From assembly GCA_965230565.1 (NCBI GenBank), contig CBDDLH010000012.1:1-64000 (forward strand): 64,000 bases of DNA. Reading direction: 5' to 3'. Below the pieces are notes generated by a model that ran no database searches, had not been told where the DNA came from, and was given only the letters and a program-made list of their open reading frames with translations. Position 1 is the first letter of the stretch. Each line of letters opens with the position of its first letter. Shown in pieces: positions 43,727-54,325 of this stretch. The DNA is from BCD1 sp965230565 (GTDB lineage Bacteria; Bacteroidota; Bacteroidia; Chitinophagales; Saprospiraceae). Both the position numbers and the translations under genes were made by a program.

Positions 43727-45712
43727 ATGTTCAATAAGACCTTTTTTATCCTCCTGGCCCTGATCCTGCCGGCCATTTGCTACGGACAAATAGAGCGAAC
43801 TCCGGAGGAAATGGCCGTGGATTATTACAAAGAAGCAGAAGCCTACCTGCTGGACAATAATTTCAAACAAGCCAGACGGTTATTTGAAAAAGCCATAGAA
43901 ATGAATCCCCGAATGGCAGCCTCCTTTCGCGGACTGGGTTTGTGTTATGAACTGGATGCCAATTTCACCGAAGCACAAAAAGCTTACGAAAAAGTCCTGG
44001 AGATCGATTCTTTGTTTTCAAGAGTCCTCTATTACCAGATAGCCGAGATATATTATAAAAATGAAGAGACTGAAAAAGCACTGGAGTATTTCCAAAAATT
44101 TGATGACCTGCAGGAAAAGGATTACACGCTTTTCGGGCTGAACGGTCCCAGAGAAGTGCAATACGAACTGGAGTATCTTGAAAAATTACCCGGCAATATC
44201 AAAGCCTGCCAAATCTCGCTTGACTCAGCCAAGTTTGTCAATATCACCACCGTTCATAACCTTGGCTCCGCAGTAAACACCGAAGCCATTGAATATTTCC
44301 CCTTCCTTTCCAACGATCAACGGTTGTTATTTTTCAACCGAAGAAAAAACGACTTTTCGGATGAAGATCTTTATTTCAGCCGGATCATCGACGGTGAATG
44401 GATCAACGGAGCCCCCATGCGGGATCTGAACACTTCGGGCAATGAAGGCATGCCAAGTCTTGTTAGGGACGGTCGTAAAATGTATTTCACCGCCTGTGGC
44501 CGGCAGGGCGTATTGGGAACGTGCGACATATGGGAGGCACAAATCCAGGGCCATCAGATAGAATCCATCGACCAATTGGATGGTTTTGCGAATTCACATG
44601 AATGGGAATCCGAAGCGGCTGTGAGCTGCGATGGCAGTACTTTATTTTTCGCCAGCACCCGGGAAGGAGGCGAAGGAGGTACTGATCTATGGTACAGCAT
44701 CAAACAAAGCTCAGGACTTTGGTCTCGCCCGATCAATCTAGGTCCAAAAATAAACACACCTTATGATGAAGAATCCCCCTTTGTAACCAATGATGGGAAA
44801 ACGCTTTATTTTGCTTCCACAGGTCATCTGGGACTTGGGGAACAGGATATTTATGTGAGCTGGTACGATGAAAAAGCCAAAGGCTGGAGTGTGCCTATCA
44901 ATCTGGGCCCTCCCGTAAACTCGCCATTTCGGGAATTGGGATTTTTTCTTTCCGCAGACGGGCGAACCGGATATTTTGCCAGTAACCGCCCCGGTGGATT
45001 TGGCAAAATGGATATTTACAAATTTGAATTAAATGAAACGCTTTTCAGTGAGCCGATCACCTTTGTAGAAGGGTTTGTCAGAGATTCCATCACCAGCGAA
45101 CCATTAGCCACCACTGTAAATATCAATGGCAGAGAATCAATTCAAACGGAAGAAGACGGCCGGTTTTTTCTTTGCGTAGGTGCCGATGAAATCCTCGATT
45201 TCCATGTAGAGCACAAAGGATACCTCCCGCTCAATGCACAGCATGCAATACCGGAATGGGATAATAAACAGTTTTATGTTATCGAATTACTGTTGCAAAA
45301 CATCGACGCTATACTTTTCCCTGAATCCATTGAAGAACCGGAACCGGAACCAAAAGAAGAGGAAGAAGAACCTCCAGGTGAAAAAGAAGTAACCTACACC
45401 TGGACCACCTATTTCCAGTTTGACCAGGCACAGCTTACTCCGCATGAGATGAACAAACTGGTCGATTTTATTGAAGATGTAAAAGGTAAAAACATCCAAA
45501 AAGTAGACATCGTCGGATATGCTGACGATATCGGTGATGACTCCTACAATCTCAACCTGTCCGAAGAACGGGCCAAAACCGTAGCCATGATGCTCATTGA
45601 GCACGAAATGATCGTGGATAAAATCTACATGGAAGGAAAAGGAGAAATCAAGGATAGTGCACCCAAGATCAAAAACCGTCGTGTGGACCTGAAGGTTTTG
45701 GTGGTGGAATGA
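43727..45712 (+). CDS. PorE-like protein: TPR, PD40 propeller, carboxypeptidase-regulatory-like and OmpA domains
   Basis: 661 residues. Signal peptide (ending CYGQ), three TPRs (about 25-140; AEAYLLDNNFKQARRLFEKAIEMNP), a six-bladed PD40-type propeller (about 190-440; repeats of DGRKMYF, DGSTLFFAS, DGKTLYFAS, DGRTGYFAS), a carboxypeptidase-regulatory-like fold (about 450-515), an acidic Pro/Glu linker, and a C-terminal OmpA domain (about 555-660; TYFQFDQAQLTPHE, NLNLSEERAKTV) that should grip peptidoglycan. The domain order equals that of PorE of the T9SS, but the leader lacks a clear lipobox (Cys is preceded by Ala-Ile), whereas PorE is a lipoprotein. It could be a PorE paralogue or another OmpA/propeller anchor. 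Confidence 0.85.
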   Translation: MFNKTFFILLALILPAICYGQIERTPEEMAVDYYKEAEAYLLDNNFKQARRLFEKAIEMNPRMAASFRGLGLCYELDANFTEAQKAYEKVLEIDSLFSRVLYYQIAEIYYKNEETEKALEYFQKFDDLQEKDYTLFGLNGPREVQYELEYLEKLPGNIKACQISLDSAKFVNITTVHNLGSAVNTEAIEYFPFLSNDQRLLFFNRRKNDFSDEDLYFSRIIDGEWINGAPMRDLNTSGNEGMPSLVRDGRKMYFTACGRQGVLGTCDIWEAQIQGHQIESIDQLDGFANSHEWESEAAVSCDGSTLFFASTREGGEGGTDLWYSIKQSSGLWSRPINLGPKINTPYDEESPFVTNDGKTLYFASTGHLGLGEQDIYVSWYDEKAKGWSVPINLGPPVNSPFRELGFFLSADGRTGYFASNRPGGFGKMDIYKFELNETLFSEPITFVEGFVRDSITSEPLATTVNINGRESIQTEEDGRFFLCVGADEILDFHVEHKGYLPLNAQHAIPEWDNKQFYVIELLLQNIDAILFPESIEEPEPEPKEEEEEPPGEKEVTYTWTTYFQFDQAQLTPHEMNKLVDFIEDVKGKNIQKVDIVGYADDIGDDSYNLNLSEERAKTVAMMLIEHEMIVDKIYMEGKGEIKDSAPKIKNRRVDLKVLVVE

Positions 45713-45777
45713 AAACACATAGCCACATAGCACACAAAGTTATTTCAGCACGTTGTGTGCTATGTGGCTATGTGTTT
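45713..45777. repeat. 25-bp perfect hairpin between convergent genes, built of 8-bp units
   Basis: Arms 45713-45737 and 45753-45777 are exact reverse complements with a 15-nt loop. The arm is itself tandem CACATAGC units. It starts 1 bp after the PorE-like stop and its right arm contains the lpxH stop codon (45768-45770). It can end both convergent transcripts, although T runs are short. Confidence 0.85.
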
Positions 45778-46523
45778 AAATCAAAATATTCCAGCCTCAA
45801 CTCCTCTCCGTCAAATACCGCAAAAGAATAAAAATTGAGCCAGTCTCCCAGGTTTACATAACGGGTTTTTCCATTTTTGAGCAAATGATCGATGGGTAAG
45901 TGGCGGTGACCAAAGACAAAATAGTCGATGTCAAGCGTTTCCAGTTTTCGGTTGCAATAGGCTATAAGCCATTCTTTATCTTCCCCGAGGAACTGGTTTT
46001 CATGTTTATTGGCTTCCCTGCTTTTGTTGGACCAGAAGTTGGCCAGTTTGATGCCAAAATTTGGATGCAGTCTGGCAAAGAGCCATTGACAGGCCCGGTT
46101 GGCAAAGATCTTTTTGATCATTTTATACCCGTGATCCCCGGGCCCCAGCCCATCGCCATGACCGATAAAGAAAGTCTTCCCGTGGATCTCTCGGATAATG
46201 GGTTTCCGATAGATGGGAATCTCCATTTCTTCCTCAAAATACTTAAACATCCACATATCGTGGTTGCCCGTGAAGAAATAGATGGGCAAACCACTATCCC
46301 TGAGTTCGGCAAGTTTTCCGAGTAGCCGCACATAACCTTTGGGAACAACCGTTGAGTATTCAAACCAAAAGTCGAATACATCCCCCACCAGATAAAGCGC
46401 TTCTGCGTCCTCCTTGATCTGATCGAGCCAACGAACTAACTGTCGTTCTCTTTCCCTGCTTGTAAATTTAGCGTCTGATCCCAAATGAAAGTCCGAAGCG
46501 AAATATGTTTTCTTTTTACTCAC
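45768..46523 (-). CDS. lpxH: UDP-2,3-diacylglucosamine diphosphatase (LpxH-type calcineurin-like phosphoesterase)
   Basis: About 251 residues. All metallophosphatase motifs are in order: ASDFHLG (DxH), VGDVFDFW (GDxxD), TGNHDMW (GNHD), IGHGDG (GHGD) and FGHRHLP (GHxH). Size and the SREANKHENQ region fit the LpxH group, which hydrolyses UDP-diacylglucosamine to lipid X in lipid A synthesis at the inner membrane. No ATG precedes the first motif; GTG at 46523 (SKKKTYFASD) or TTG at 46529 must serve. The last codon and stop lie in a 25-bp hairpin. Confidence 0.9.
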   Translation of the reverse strand: MSKKKTYFASDFHLGSDAKFTSRERERQLVRWLDQIKEDAEALYLVGDVFDFWFEYSTVVPKGYVRLLGKLAELRDSGLPIYFFTGNHDMWMFKYFEEEMEIPIYRKPIIREIHGKTFFIGHGDGLGPGDHGYKMIKKIFANRACQWLFARLHPNFGIKLANFWSNKSREANKHENQFLGEDKEWLIAYCNRKLETLDIDYFVFGHRHLPIDHLLKNGKTRYVNLGDWLNFYSFAVFDGEELRLEYFDLNT

Positions 46524-46629
46524 AAACAATTTTGGTTTACCGTATAATTCCAGGAAAATTTCCTGTTGGTCCTTTTTTTATTGCGTATTAAGCATAATTT
46601 TATGCAACGTTTTCTTTAAAAAGCTTGAG

Positions 46630-46715
46630 CCACAAATGCACGAATGACATTTAGCTCTGGATGGATTCTACATTGGTGTAATTCCTCAAAAAACAAAATA
46701 TTCGTGGATTCGTGG
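46630..46715. repeat. facing 8-bp repeats (ATTCGTGG)
   Basis: Left units CCACAAAT, GCACGAAT (46630-46645) face right units ATTCGTGG, ATTCGTGG (46700-46715). They lie in the 292-bp spacer 46524-46815 upstream of the SDR gene, where nothing else is evident. Confidence 0.7.
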
Positions 46716-46815
46716 CTTTATTACACGAAAAATCATTTTTAAAAGAAAACTCAATAATTTTATGTTCAACACTGCAAAATGACGATTTTAAAACCGAACA
46801 GACAAAAATAAATCC

Positions 46816-47601
46816 ATGAATTTAGACTTAAAAGGCAAAAATGCACTGGTAGGAGGAAGCAGCCGGGGAATTGGCAAAGCCAGTGCGATGGAGTTAGCTG
46901 CTCTTGGTGCAAATGTCACGCTGATCTCCCGTTCTCCCGAGATCATGGCCGACGTTCTAAAGGAACTTGATCACAGCCAGGGACAAGAACACGACTTCCT
47001 CGTTGTTGATTATTCCGACCATAAAAGTGTCAAAAAACAGATCAAAGCCTATTTGACCAAAAAAAATATTCACATCCTGGTAAACAATACCGGAGGCCCT
47101 CCGGGAGGCCCGATCACCGAAGCCAAAGTGAAAGAATTTCTTCAGGCTTTTAATAACCACCTGATCTGTAATCACCTGGCCACCAAATACGCCATAAAAG
47201 GCATGAAGGCCGATGGTTATGGCAGGATCATCAACATCATCTCCACCTCTGTAAAAGCGCCTTTGCACGGACTAGGCGTTTCAAACACCACACGTGGAGC
47301 CGTGGCCAGTTGGGCCAAAACAATGGCCAATGAACTTGGGCAGTTTGGCATCACCGTCAACAACCTCCTGCCCGGAGCAACCAATACCAGCAGATTGCAG
47401 GAAATCATTGTCAACAAGGCTAATAAAACCGGAACCAGCGAAGAGGAAGTAGCCAACAAAATGAAATCTGCTATTCCGATGCAACGGTTTGCGGCCCCGG
47501 AAGAAGTTGGAGCTGCAGTGGCTTTTCTGGCTTCACCGGCAGCAGCCTATATCAATGGCATTAATCTGCCTGTGGATGGTGGACGGACGAGCTGTTTGTG
47601 A
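46816..47601 (+). CDS. SDR-family protein (beta-ketoacyl reductase-like) lacking the usual catalytic Tyr
   Basis: 261 residues. The Rossmann motif is GGSSRGIG (residues 13-20), followed by the NNTGGPPGG strand (in place of NNAG). Where normal SDRs have Ser, then YxxxK, this protein reads IISTSVKAPLHGLGVSNTTRGAV, with no Tyr and an Arg instead of Lys. This agrees with the BKR-like SDR subgroup, which is known for departing from the standard tetrad. The C-terminus (YINGINLPVDGGRTSCL) is typical. Enzyme activity is uncertain. Confidence 0.85.
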   Translation: MNLDLKGKNALVGGSSRGIGKASAMELAALGANVTLISRSPEIMADVLKELDHSQGQEHDFLVVDYSDHKSVKKQIKAYLTKKNIHILVNNTGGPPGGPITEAKVKEFLQAFNNHLICNHLATKYAIKGMKADGYGRIINIISTSVKAPLHGLGVSNTTRGAVASWAKTMANELGQFGITVNNLLPGATNTSRLQEIIVNKANKTGTSEEEVANKMKSAIPMQRFAAPEEVGAAVAFLASPAAAYINGINLPVDGGRTSCL

Positions 47602-47621
47602 CAATCAAGGGAGCAATAGAC

Positions 47622-47647
47622 GAGGGCACAAAAAACTCTGTGCCCTC
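47622..47647 (+). repeat. hairpin after the SDR gene
   Basis: GAGGGCACA (47622-47630) pairs with TGTGCCCTC (47639-47647), 9 bp perfect with an 8-nt loop. Further CTCTGTG words follow to 47680. No T run, so terminator function is unproven. Confidence 0.55.
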
Positions 47648-47754
47648 TCTGTGCATCTTCAGCTTTCTCTGTGGTTAATCCTGAACTTAGCAAGAAATGA
47701 CAAGCAACTCTCATCGAAGCTCCTGATCTTTGACGCATCAATAAAACAATCACG

Positions 47755-48366
47755 ATGCAAAAGATAGATTTCAAGAAAGAACTCAAACATCTCTACAAGG
47801 CTTCCGCCAAAAAAGTGGAATTCGTGGATGTTCCGGCAATGAATTTTCTGAAAATTGACGGTAAAGGCAATCCCAATACTTCTCCGGAATACAAGGCTGC
47901 CGTTGAGGCTTTATTCTCAGTTGCCTACGGATTAAAGTTTGCCATCAAAAAAGGTCTTCAGCAAATAGATTTTGGTGTCTTGCCACTCGAAGGTCTGTGG
48001 TGGGTGGAAGATATGCGGGAATTTGACGTGGATAAAAAAGACAACTGGCTTTGGACGATGATGATCATGCAACCGGAGTATGTAACCAAGGAATTATTCC
48101 AAAAAATTTCCAAAGAAGTAAAAGAAAAGAAACAGCTGGAAGCGGTGGATAAGATCAGCTTTGAATCCTTTGAAGAAGGAAAAGTTGTCCAACTGCTGCA
48201 TATTGGTCCTTTTTCTGAGGAAGGTCCAAACATTCAAAGGGTACATGATTTCATAACAGATCATGGATTCCAGTTAAATGGTAAACACCATGAAATTTAC
48301 CTGTCGGATATTAGGCGGGCAGCACCGGAAAAATGGAAAACCATTATCAGACAGCCATACCGCTAA
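47755..48366 (+). CDS. GyrI-like small-molecule-binding domain protein
   Basis: 203 residues with the GyrI-like (SHS2-module) pattern: VEFVDVPAMNFLKIDGKGNPN at the N-terminus, VLPLEGLWWVEDM, KISFESFEEGKVVQLLHIGPFSEEGPNIQ and the ending HEIYLSDIRRAAPEKWKTIIRQP. This stand-alone type without a DNA-binding domain is common in Bacteroidota and Firmicutes. Some members hydrolyse or bind small cyclic or cationic compounds; the ligand is unknown. Cytoplasmic. Confidence 0.87.
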   Translation: MQKIDFKKELKHLYKASAKKVEFVDVPAMNFLKIDGKGNPNTSPEYKAAVEALFSVAYGLKFAIKKGLQQIDFGVLPLEGLWWVEDMREFDVDKKDNWLWTMMIMQPEYVTKELFQKISKEVKEKKQLEAVDKISFESFEEGKVVQLLHIGPFSEEGPNIQRVHDFITDHGFQLNGKHHEIYLSDIRRAAPEKWKTIIRQPYR

Positions 48367-48383
48367 ATCTCCCATTATTTCCT

Positions 48384-48391
48384 TAACTTTG
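48384..48391 (+). promoter_or_regulatory. -7 box of the mutase gene (TAACTTTG)
   Basis: A perfect TAnnTTTG 25 nt before the ATG at 48417. Confidence 0.55.
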
Positions 48392-48416
48392 GTACTGGTT
48401 AACCAACTAGATATTT

Positions 48417-50549
<2,133 letters not shown>

Positions 50550-50614
50550 ACAGGGATAAGAGCTTCTTTTGGATCAGGAGAGACAGATTGTTAACTACAT
50601 AAAGAACCTTTAAA

Positions 50615-52123
50615 ATGACAATCAAAAATTTAACAAAAGAAGTCAAAAAAATTTATGCCGAGATCGTTGAAAAAGATGTTATTGCCAGCGGTCTCGCACA
50701 AGGAGTACACAAACAGTACAAACTCAGTGCTCAAAACCTGTACAGGTATTTGGTCCTGCGCAGTTTTGACCTTAGAAAACTTCATGCCAACCTGTCCGAC
50801 CTGGGCATTTCTTCCATTAGATCAGCAGAGGGATACGTCTTTTCAAATCTATACAACGTTCTGAAAATCCTCTACCTTTTACAAGACGAAAAATGGGAGG
50901 ACAACCACGAGATGAACACCATTGGCTATAAGAAAAGCCTGAAATTGCTTCGAAAACACACTAACAACCTTTTTTACGAAAGTGAGAAAGGTACAGAGAT
51001 CATGGTCACCCTTCCCGACGAAGCAGCCACTAACATCAACCTGATCAGAAATCTGGTCAAAGAAGGTATGAGAATCGCCAGAATTAATCTGAGTCATGGC
51101 AATGTAGCGTTGTGGAAAAAAATGCTGGATAACATTAACGAAGTTAAAACCGAAACGGGAAAACGAGTCAAGGTCTATATGGACCTTTCCGGACCAAAGA
51201 TCAGGACTTCAGATATTCTGCTGCATACAAAAAAAGGAAAAGTCAATGATTTCGTGAGGTTAAATATTGGCGACCACCTTGTGCTGACCAAAAGACAAAC
51301 AACCGGAAAACAAACCATCTACAGCGATAAAGATGATATCATCCAGTCCACGGAAATCAGCGTTTTATTACCCCAGATCATTGATGATCTCAAAATCGAT
51401 GACAGTGTTTATTTCGATGACGGCATGATCAAGGCCAAAGTCATTTCAAAAAACCCTGAAGATGTTGAACTCAAGATCAGCAAAGCATATAAAACAAAAT
51501 TGTCTTCCAATAAAGGCATCAACCTGCCTCACACTCACCTCAATCTTCCATCCTTAACGGAACGGGACATCGAATTGCTTCCTTTCATTTGCGAACATGC
51601 AGACATTGTCGGATACTCCTTCCTGCGTACTCCTCAGGACGTGAAGAATTTATATGCAGAACTTGAAAAGATCGGCGACACAGATACAGGGGTTGTACTG
51701 AAGATCGAAAACCAGGAAGCATTTCAAAATTTACCGCTCATCTTGTTCGAGGCCATGAAACGCAAAAAGATCGGAGTGATGATCGCCCGAGGGGACCTGG
51801 CGGTAGAAATTGGTTTTGAGAGAATATCTGAAGTTCAAAATGAGATCCTTTGGTTATGTGAAGCGGCTCATGTTCCGGTCATCTGGGCAACGCAGGTCCT
51901 TGAAAACCTGGCCAAAACGGGAGTAGCGACAAGAGCAGAAGTGACTGATGCATCCATTAGTGCCCAAGCGGAATGTGTCATGCTCAACAAAGGGCCCTAT
52001 ATTCTCGAAGCAGTGAAAACCTTAAAGGACATCATTAAAAAGACGCGTGCACACTCCGTCAAAAAGAAAAGTGCCCTCAGAGCACTGAAAGTAGCCAAAG
52101 ATGCACTGGAAAAAATGGAATGA
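50615..52123 (+). CDS. divergent pyruvate kinase homologue with N-terminal extension and no C-terminal domain
   Basis: 502 residues. The first 125 have no pyruvate kinase similarity that I can see and are helix-rich. The catalytic barrel then follows: RINLSHG (about 153), DLSGPKIRT (about 190), the small B domain (about 200-305), VVLKIENQEAF with the key Lys, MIARGDLAVEIGFE, and VIWATQVLENL with the active-site Thr. The segment that is usually DxTDAVMLSGET reads AECVMLNKGPY, so the conserved Ser-Gly-Glu-Thr is lost. The protein ends right after the barrel and lacks the C-terminal effector domain. It may be a specialised kinase or a non-catalytic relative. Confidence 0.8.
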   Translation: MTIKNLTKEVKKIYAEIVEKDVIASGLAQGVHKQYKLSAQNLYRYLVLRSFDLRKLHANLSDLGISSIRSAEGYVFSNLYNVLKILYLLQDEKWEDNHEMNTIGYKKSLKLLRKHTNNLFYESEKGTEIMVTLPDEAATNINLIRNLVKEGMRIARINLSHGNVALWKKMLDNINEVKTETGKRVKVYMDLSGPKIRTSDILLHTKKGKVNDFVRLNIGDHLVLTKRQTTGKQTIYSDKDDIIQSTEISVLLPQIIDDLKIDDSVYFDDGMIKAKVISKNPEDVELKISKAYKTKLSSNKGINLPHTHLNLPSLTERDIELLPFICEHADIVGYSFLRTPQDVKNLYAELEKIGDTDTGVVLKIENQEAFQNLPLILFEAMKRKKIGVMIARGDLAVEIGFERISEVQNEILWLCEAAHVPVIWATQVLENLAKTGVATRAEVTDASISAQAECVMLNKGPYILEAVKTLKDIIKKTRAHSVKKKSALRALKVAKDALEKME

Positions 52124-52229
52124 CCTGCATCCTTTGGCAAATCTCAATTTTGCCATTATAAAATCAACTATGGAAACATCATTTTTATCCTGGATCGATT
52201 TCAAAAAAGCGTCAAGTTAGTGTCAATTG

Positions 52230-52362
52230 CCCTGTGCTTTAGCGCAGGGTTAATAAAAAAACAGAGACCGTAGGCCTTTAGGCCTTTTTTAGGCGAATAA
52301 CACAAAGGGCTGAAGCCCTAATCTCTTTCGTTATTCTTGATACCCTGCGCTAAAGCACAGGG
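52230..52362. repeat. palindrome array B (four hairpins, REPIN-like)
   Basis: Hairpins at 52230-52249 (CCCTGTGC-TTTA-GCGCAGGG), 52272-52285 (AGGCC-TTTA-GGCCT), 52306-52319 (AGGGC-TGAA-GCCCT) and 52343-52362 (CCCTGCGC-TAAA-GCACAGGG). The outer pair are inverted copies, and the inner pair are those of array A in reverse order. It occupies most of the 364-bp spacer 52124-52487, where no gene is supported. Confidence 0.87.
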
Positions 52363-52487
52363 CAATAAAAAAATTGCTAAAACACTAATTTGAAGCCAAT
52401 CCTGGGCAAAGAGGACGATATCACTTTGCTTCAACCAGACCAACAAGTAGCCAATGGTCTGAGGGTTGGCTAACAAAAACTGCTAAA

Positions 52488-52937
52488 ATGAAAAACCTAA
52501 TTCTGTTTATACTCACTTTTGCTCTGACCGGGTGTTCCTATATTGTTGATTTTTTTATTTTTAATTCGACTGACACACCCATCACTATTGAATATAAAGT
52601 ATACCAAAGGTCAGATTATGAAGTTTTCACTACCAACCCTCAAATTGTCGACTTCAAATCTACCAAAAGGATCTCCAATCAGAAGGACTCTCTGGACTTT
52701 GAATTTTCTATACAAACCAATACTGTGACCTGCGAAATTGCTCCTCAGCATGCCCTGTGGCTGGGATCAGATATCAATTTTTCTATTGACAATGAATACG
52801 GGGCAAACACCCTCCGGGAAAAATTCGAATACATCAAGATCACCCATGCAGAAGGAGAGATTCTTGTAACTCCGGAAAACCTGCTGGATTATTTCCAGAC
52901 CTATAAATTGCATATTATTGGCCTGGAGGTGAAATAA
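52488..52937 (+). CDS. small lipoprotein of unknown function
   Basis: 149 residues with a lipoprotein leader (LFILTFALTGC, Cys16). The mature part begins SYIVDFFIFNSTDTPITIEYKVY and is strand-rich, like a small immunoglobulin-like or periplasmic beta-sandwich. No family is recognised. It stands between palindrome array B and a hairpin at 52965-53001. Confidence 0.65.
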   Translation: MKNLILFILTFALTGCSYIVDFFIFNSTDTPITIEYKVYQRSDYEVFTTNPQIVDFKSTKRISNQKDSLDFEFSIQTNTVTCEIAPQHALWLGSDINFSIDNEYGANTLREKFEYIKITHAEGEILVTPENLLDYFQTYKLHIIGLEVK

Positions 52938-52964
52938 TGGAAAGAATTGATAACCCCCTACCCA

Positions 52965-53001
52965 CCGAACCTGTCTTCCTGGTCAGGCAAGACAGGTTCG
53001 G
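52965..53001. repeat. 13-bp perfect hairpin CCGAACCTGTCTT
   Basis: Arms 52965-52977 and 52989-53001, with an inner CCTG/CAGG that extends the fold. No T run follows. The words CCTGTCTTCCTG and GGTCAG are also found, complemented, near 24400-24425, so it may be a member of a dispersed family. Confidence 0.7.
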
Positions 53002-53083
53002 CGAGTACGAAATTAACAGCAAAAGTTTTGAGCTAAAATGATTTAGATTGGCTTTTCGAGTATGAATCCGAAAAATAATTCCC

Positions 53084-53091
53084 TACTTTCG
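53084..53091 (+). promoter_or_regulatory. -7 box variant TACTTTCG
   Basis: One base off TAnnTTTG; 35 nt before the ATG at 53127. Confidence 0.45.
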
Positions 53092-53126
53092 TTTTCATCT
53101 ATTTCATTCCAAAACACAATTCAATC

Positions 53127-54230
53127 ATGCCATCGAGGATAATCGTATTTTTCATGCTGGCGCTATTCAGTTGCCAAAACAACCCTGAACAGAGCACTCC
53201 CGAACCGACAAATCACCCTTTTTTCCTGGGCACCTATACGGATGGTGACAGCGAAGGCATTTATCTCTACCATCTTTCTGATGAAGGAAGCCTGTCCCGG
53301 GAAAAACTATTGGCTGTATCCGAAAACCCTTCGTTTCTGGCAATGGACAAGGACAGGAAATATCTGCTGGCCGTTAATGAACTCGATAGCGGAACCATTG
53401 AATCCTACAGAATAACTGCTGACAGCCTACACCTGCTCAATCAAAGCTCCGCCGGAGGGGCACATCCTTGTTTTATAACTACTAATGATCAAGGATATGT
53501 GCTCTCGGCTAATTATACCGGAGGCAATACCGGGCTATTGCATATAAACGATGAGGGTCAATTATCTCCTTTACTCGACACCCTGCAACATTTTGGTAAA
53601 AGTATTACCGACCGCCAGCAGGCTCCGCATGCGCACTCTGCCTGGTTTGTTCCAAACGGAAGTGATATCATAGCGGTGGATCTGGGTACTGATGAGTTAT
53701 GGTTTTCTACCATTGAAAACGATAAACTCCAACCTGCTGCTACCCAAAAGCTGTCTATGGAACCGGGAGCCGGACCAAGGCATCTCACTTTCCATCCAAA
53801 CGAACAATGGATTTATGTGATCAATGAGTTAAATAATTCCGTCACGCAGGTAACAAGGGAAGCGTCCGGTGAATATGCAAAAGGTGATTCCTGGTCGACG
53901 TTACCGGAAGACTTTTCCGGTGAGAGTTATTGTGCTGATATACACATCTCTTCGGACGGCAATTTTGTTTATGCCTCGAATCGTGGCCACAACAGCATTG
54001 GTATTTTCAGTGTTGATATTAATAATGGTTCTTTAAAACTAATTGCCAACGAAGGTGTCCGGGGTGAATGGCCAAGGAATTTCGCACTTTCTCCGGATGA
54101 AAATTTCCTGTTGGTAGCCAATCAGCATTCCAACAACATCACCTGTTTCAAAAGGGATAAGGAATCCGGGCTTTTGGAATTTGTGAGTGAAGTGGAAGCA
54201 CCCTCACCCGTTTGTATTTTGTTTAAATAA
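53127..54230 (+). CDS. lactonase-family lipoprotein (6-phosphogluconolactonase-like propeller)
   Basis: 367 residues. Lipoprotein leader (FFMLALFSC, Cys16). The body is a seven-bladed propeller of the lactonase (YbhE/carboxy-cis,cis-muconate-cyclase-like) family: FFLGTYTDGDSEGIYLY, NPSFLAMDKDRKYLLAVNE, QAPHAHSAWFVPNG, GAGPRHLTFHPNEQWIYVINEL, FVYASNRGHNSIGIF and GEWPRNFALSPDENFLLVANQHSNNI. The cytoplasmic member Pgl hydrolyses 6-phosphogluconolactone. A membrane-anchored external form as here probably acts on another lactone, so I give no gene symbol. Confidence 0.87.
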   Translation: MPSRIIVFFMLALFSCQNNPEQSTPEPTNHPFFLGTYTDGDSEGIYLYHLSDEGSLSREKLLAVSENPSFLAMDKDRKYLLAVNELDSGTIESYRITADSLHLLNQSSAGGAHPCFITTNDQGYVLSANYTGGNTGLLHINDEGQLSPLLDTLQHFGKSITDRQQAPHAHSAWFVPNGSDIIAVDLGTDELWFSTIENDKLQPAATQKLSMEPGAGPRHLTFHPNEQWIYVINELNNSVTQVTREASGEYAKGDSWSTLPEDFSGESYCADIHISSDGNFVYASNRGHNSIGIFSVDINNGSLKLIANEGVRGEWPRNFALSPDENFLLVANQHSNNITCFKRDKESGLLEFVSEVEAPSPVCILFK

Positions 54231-54325
54231 CCCTGATTGGTAATTTAGAGGACAATCTTTCTTTAGAATTAGAAAAGACTTTTCTATTATCATCGTTAAA
54301 TCTGAACATCAAATAAATAAACACC

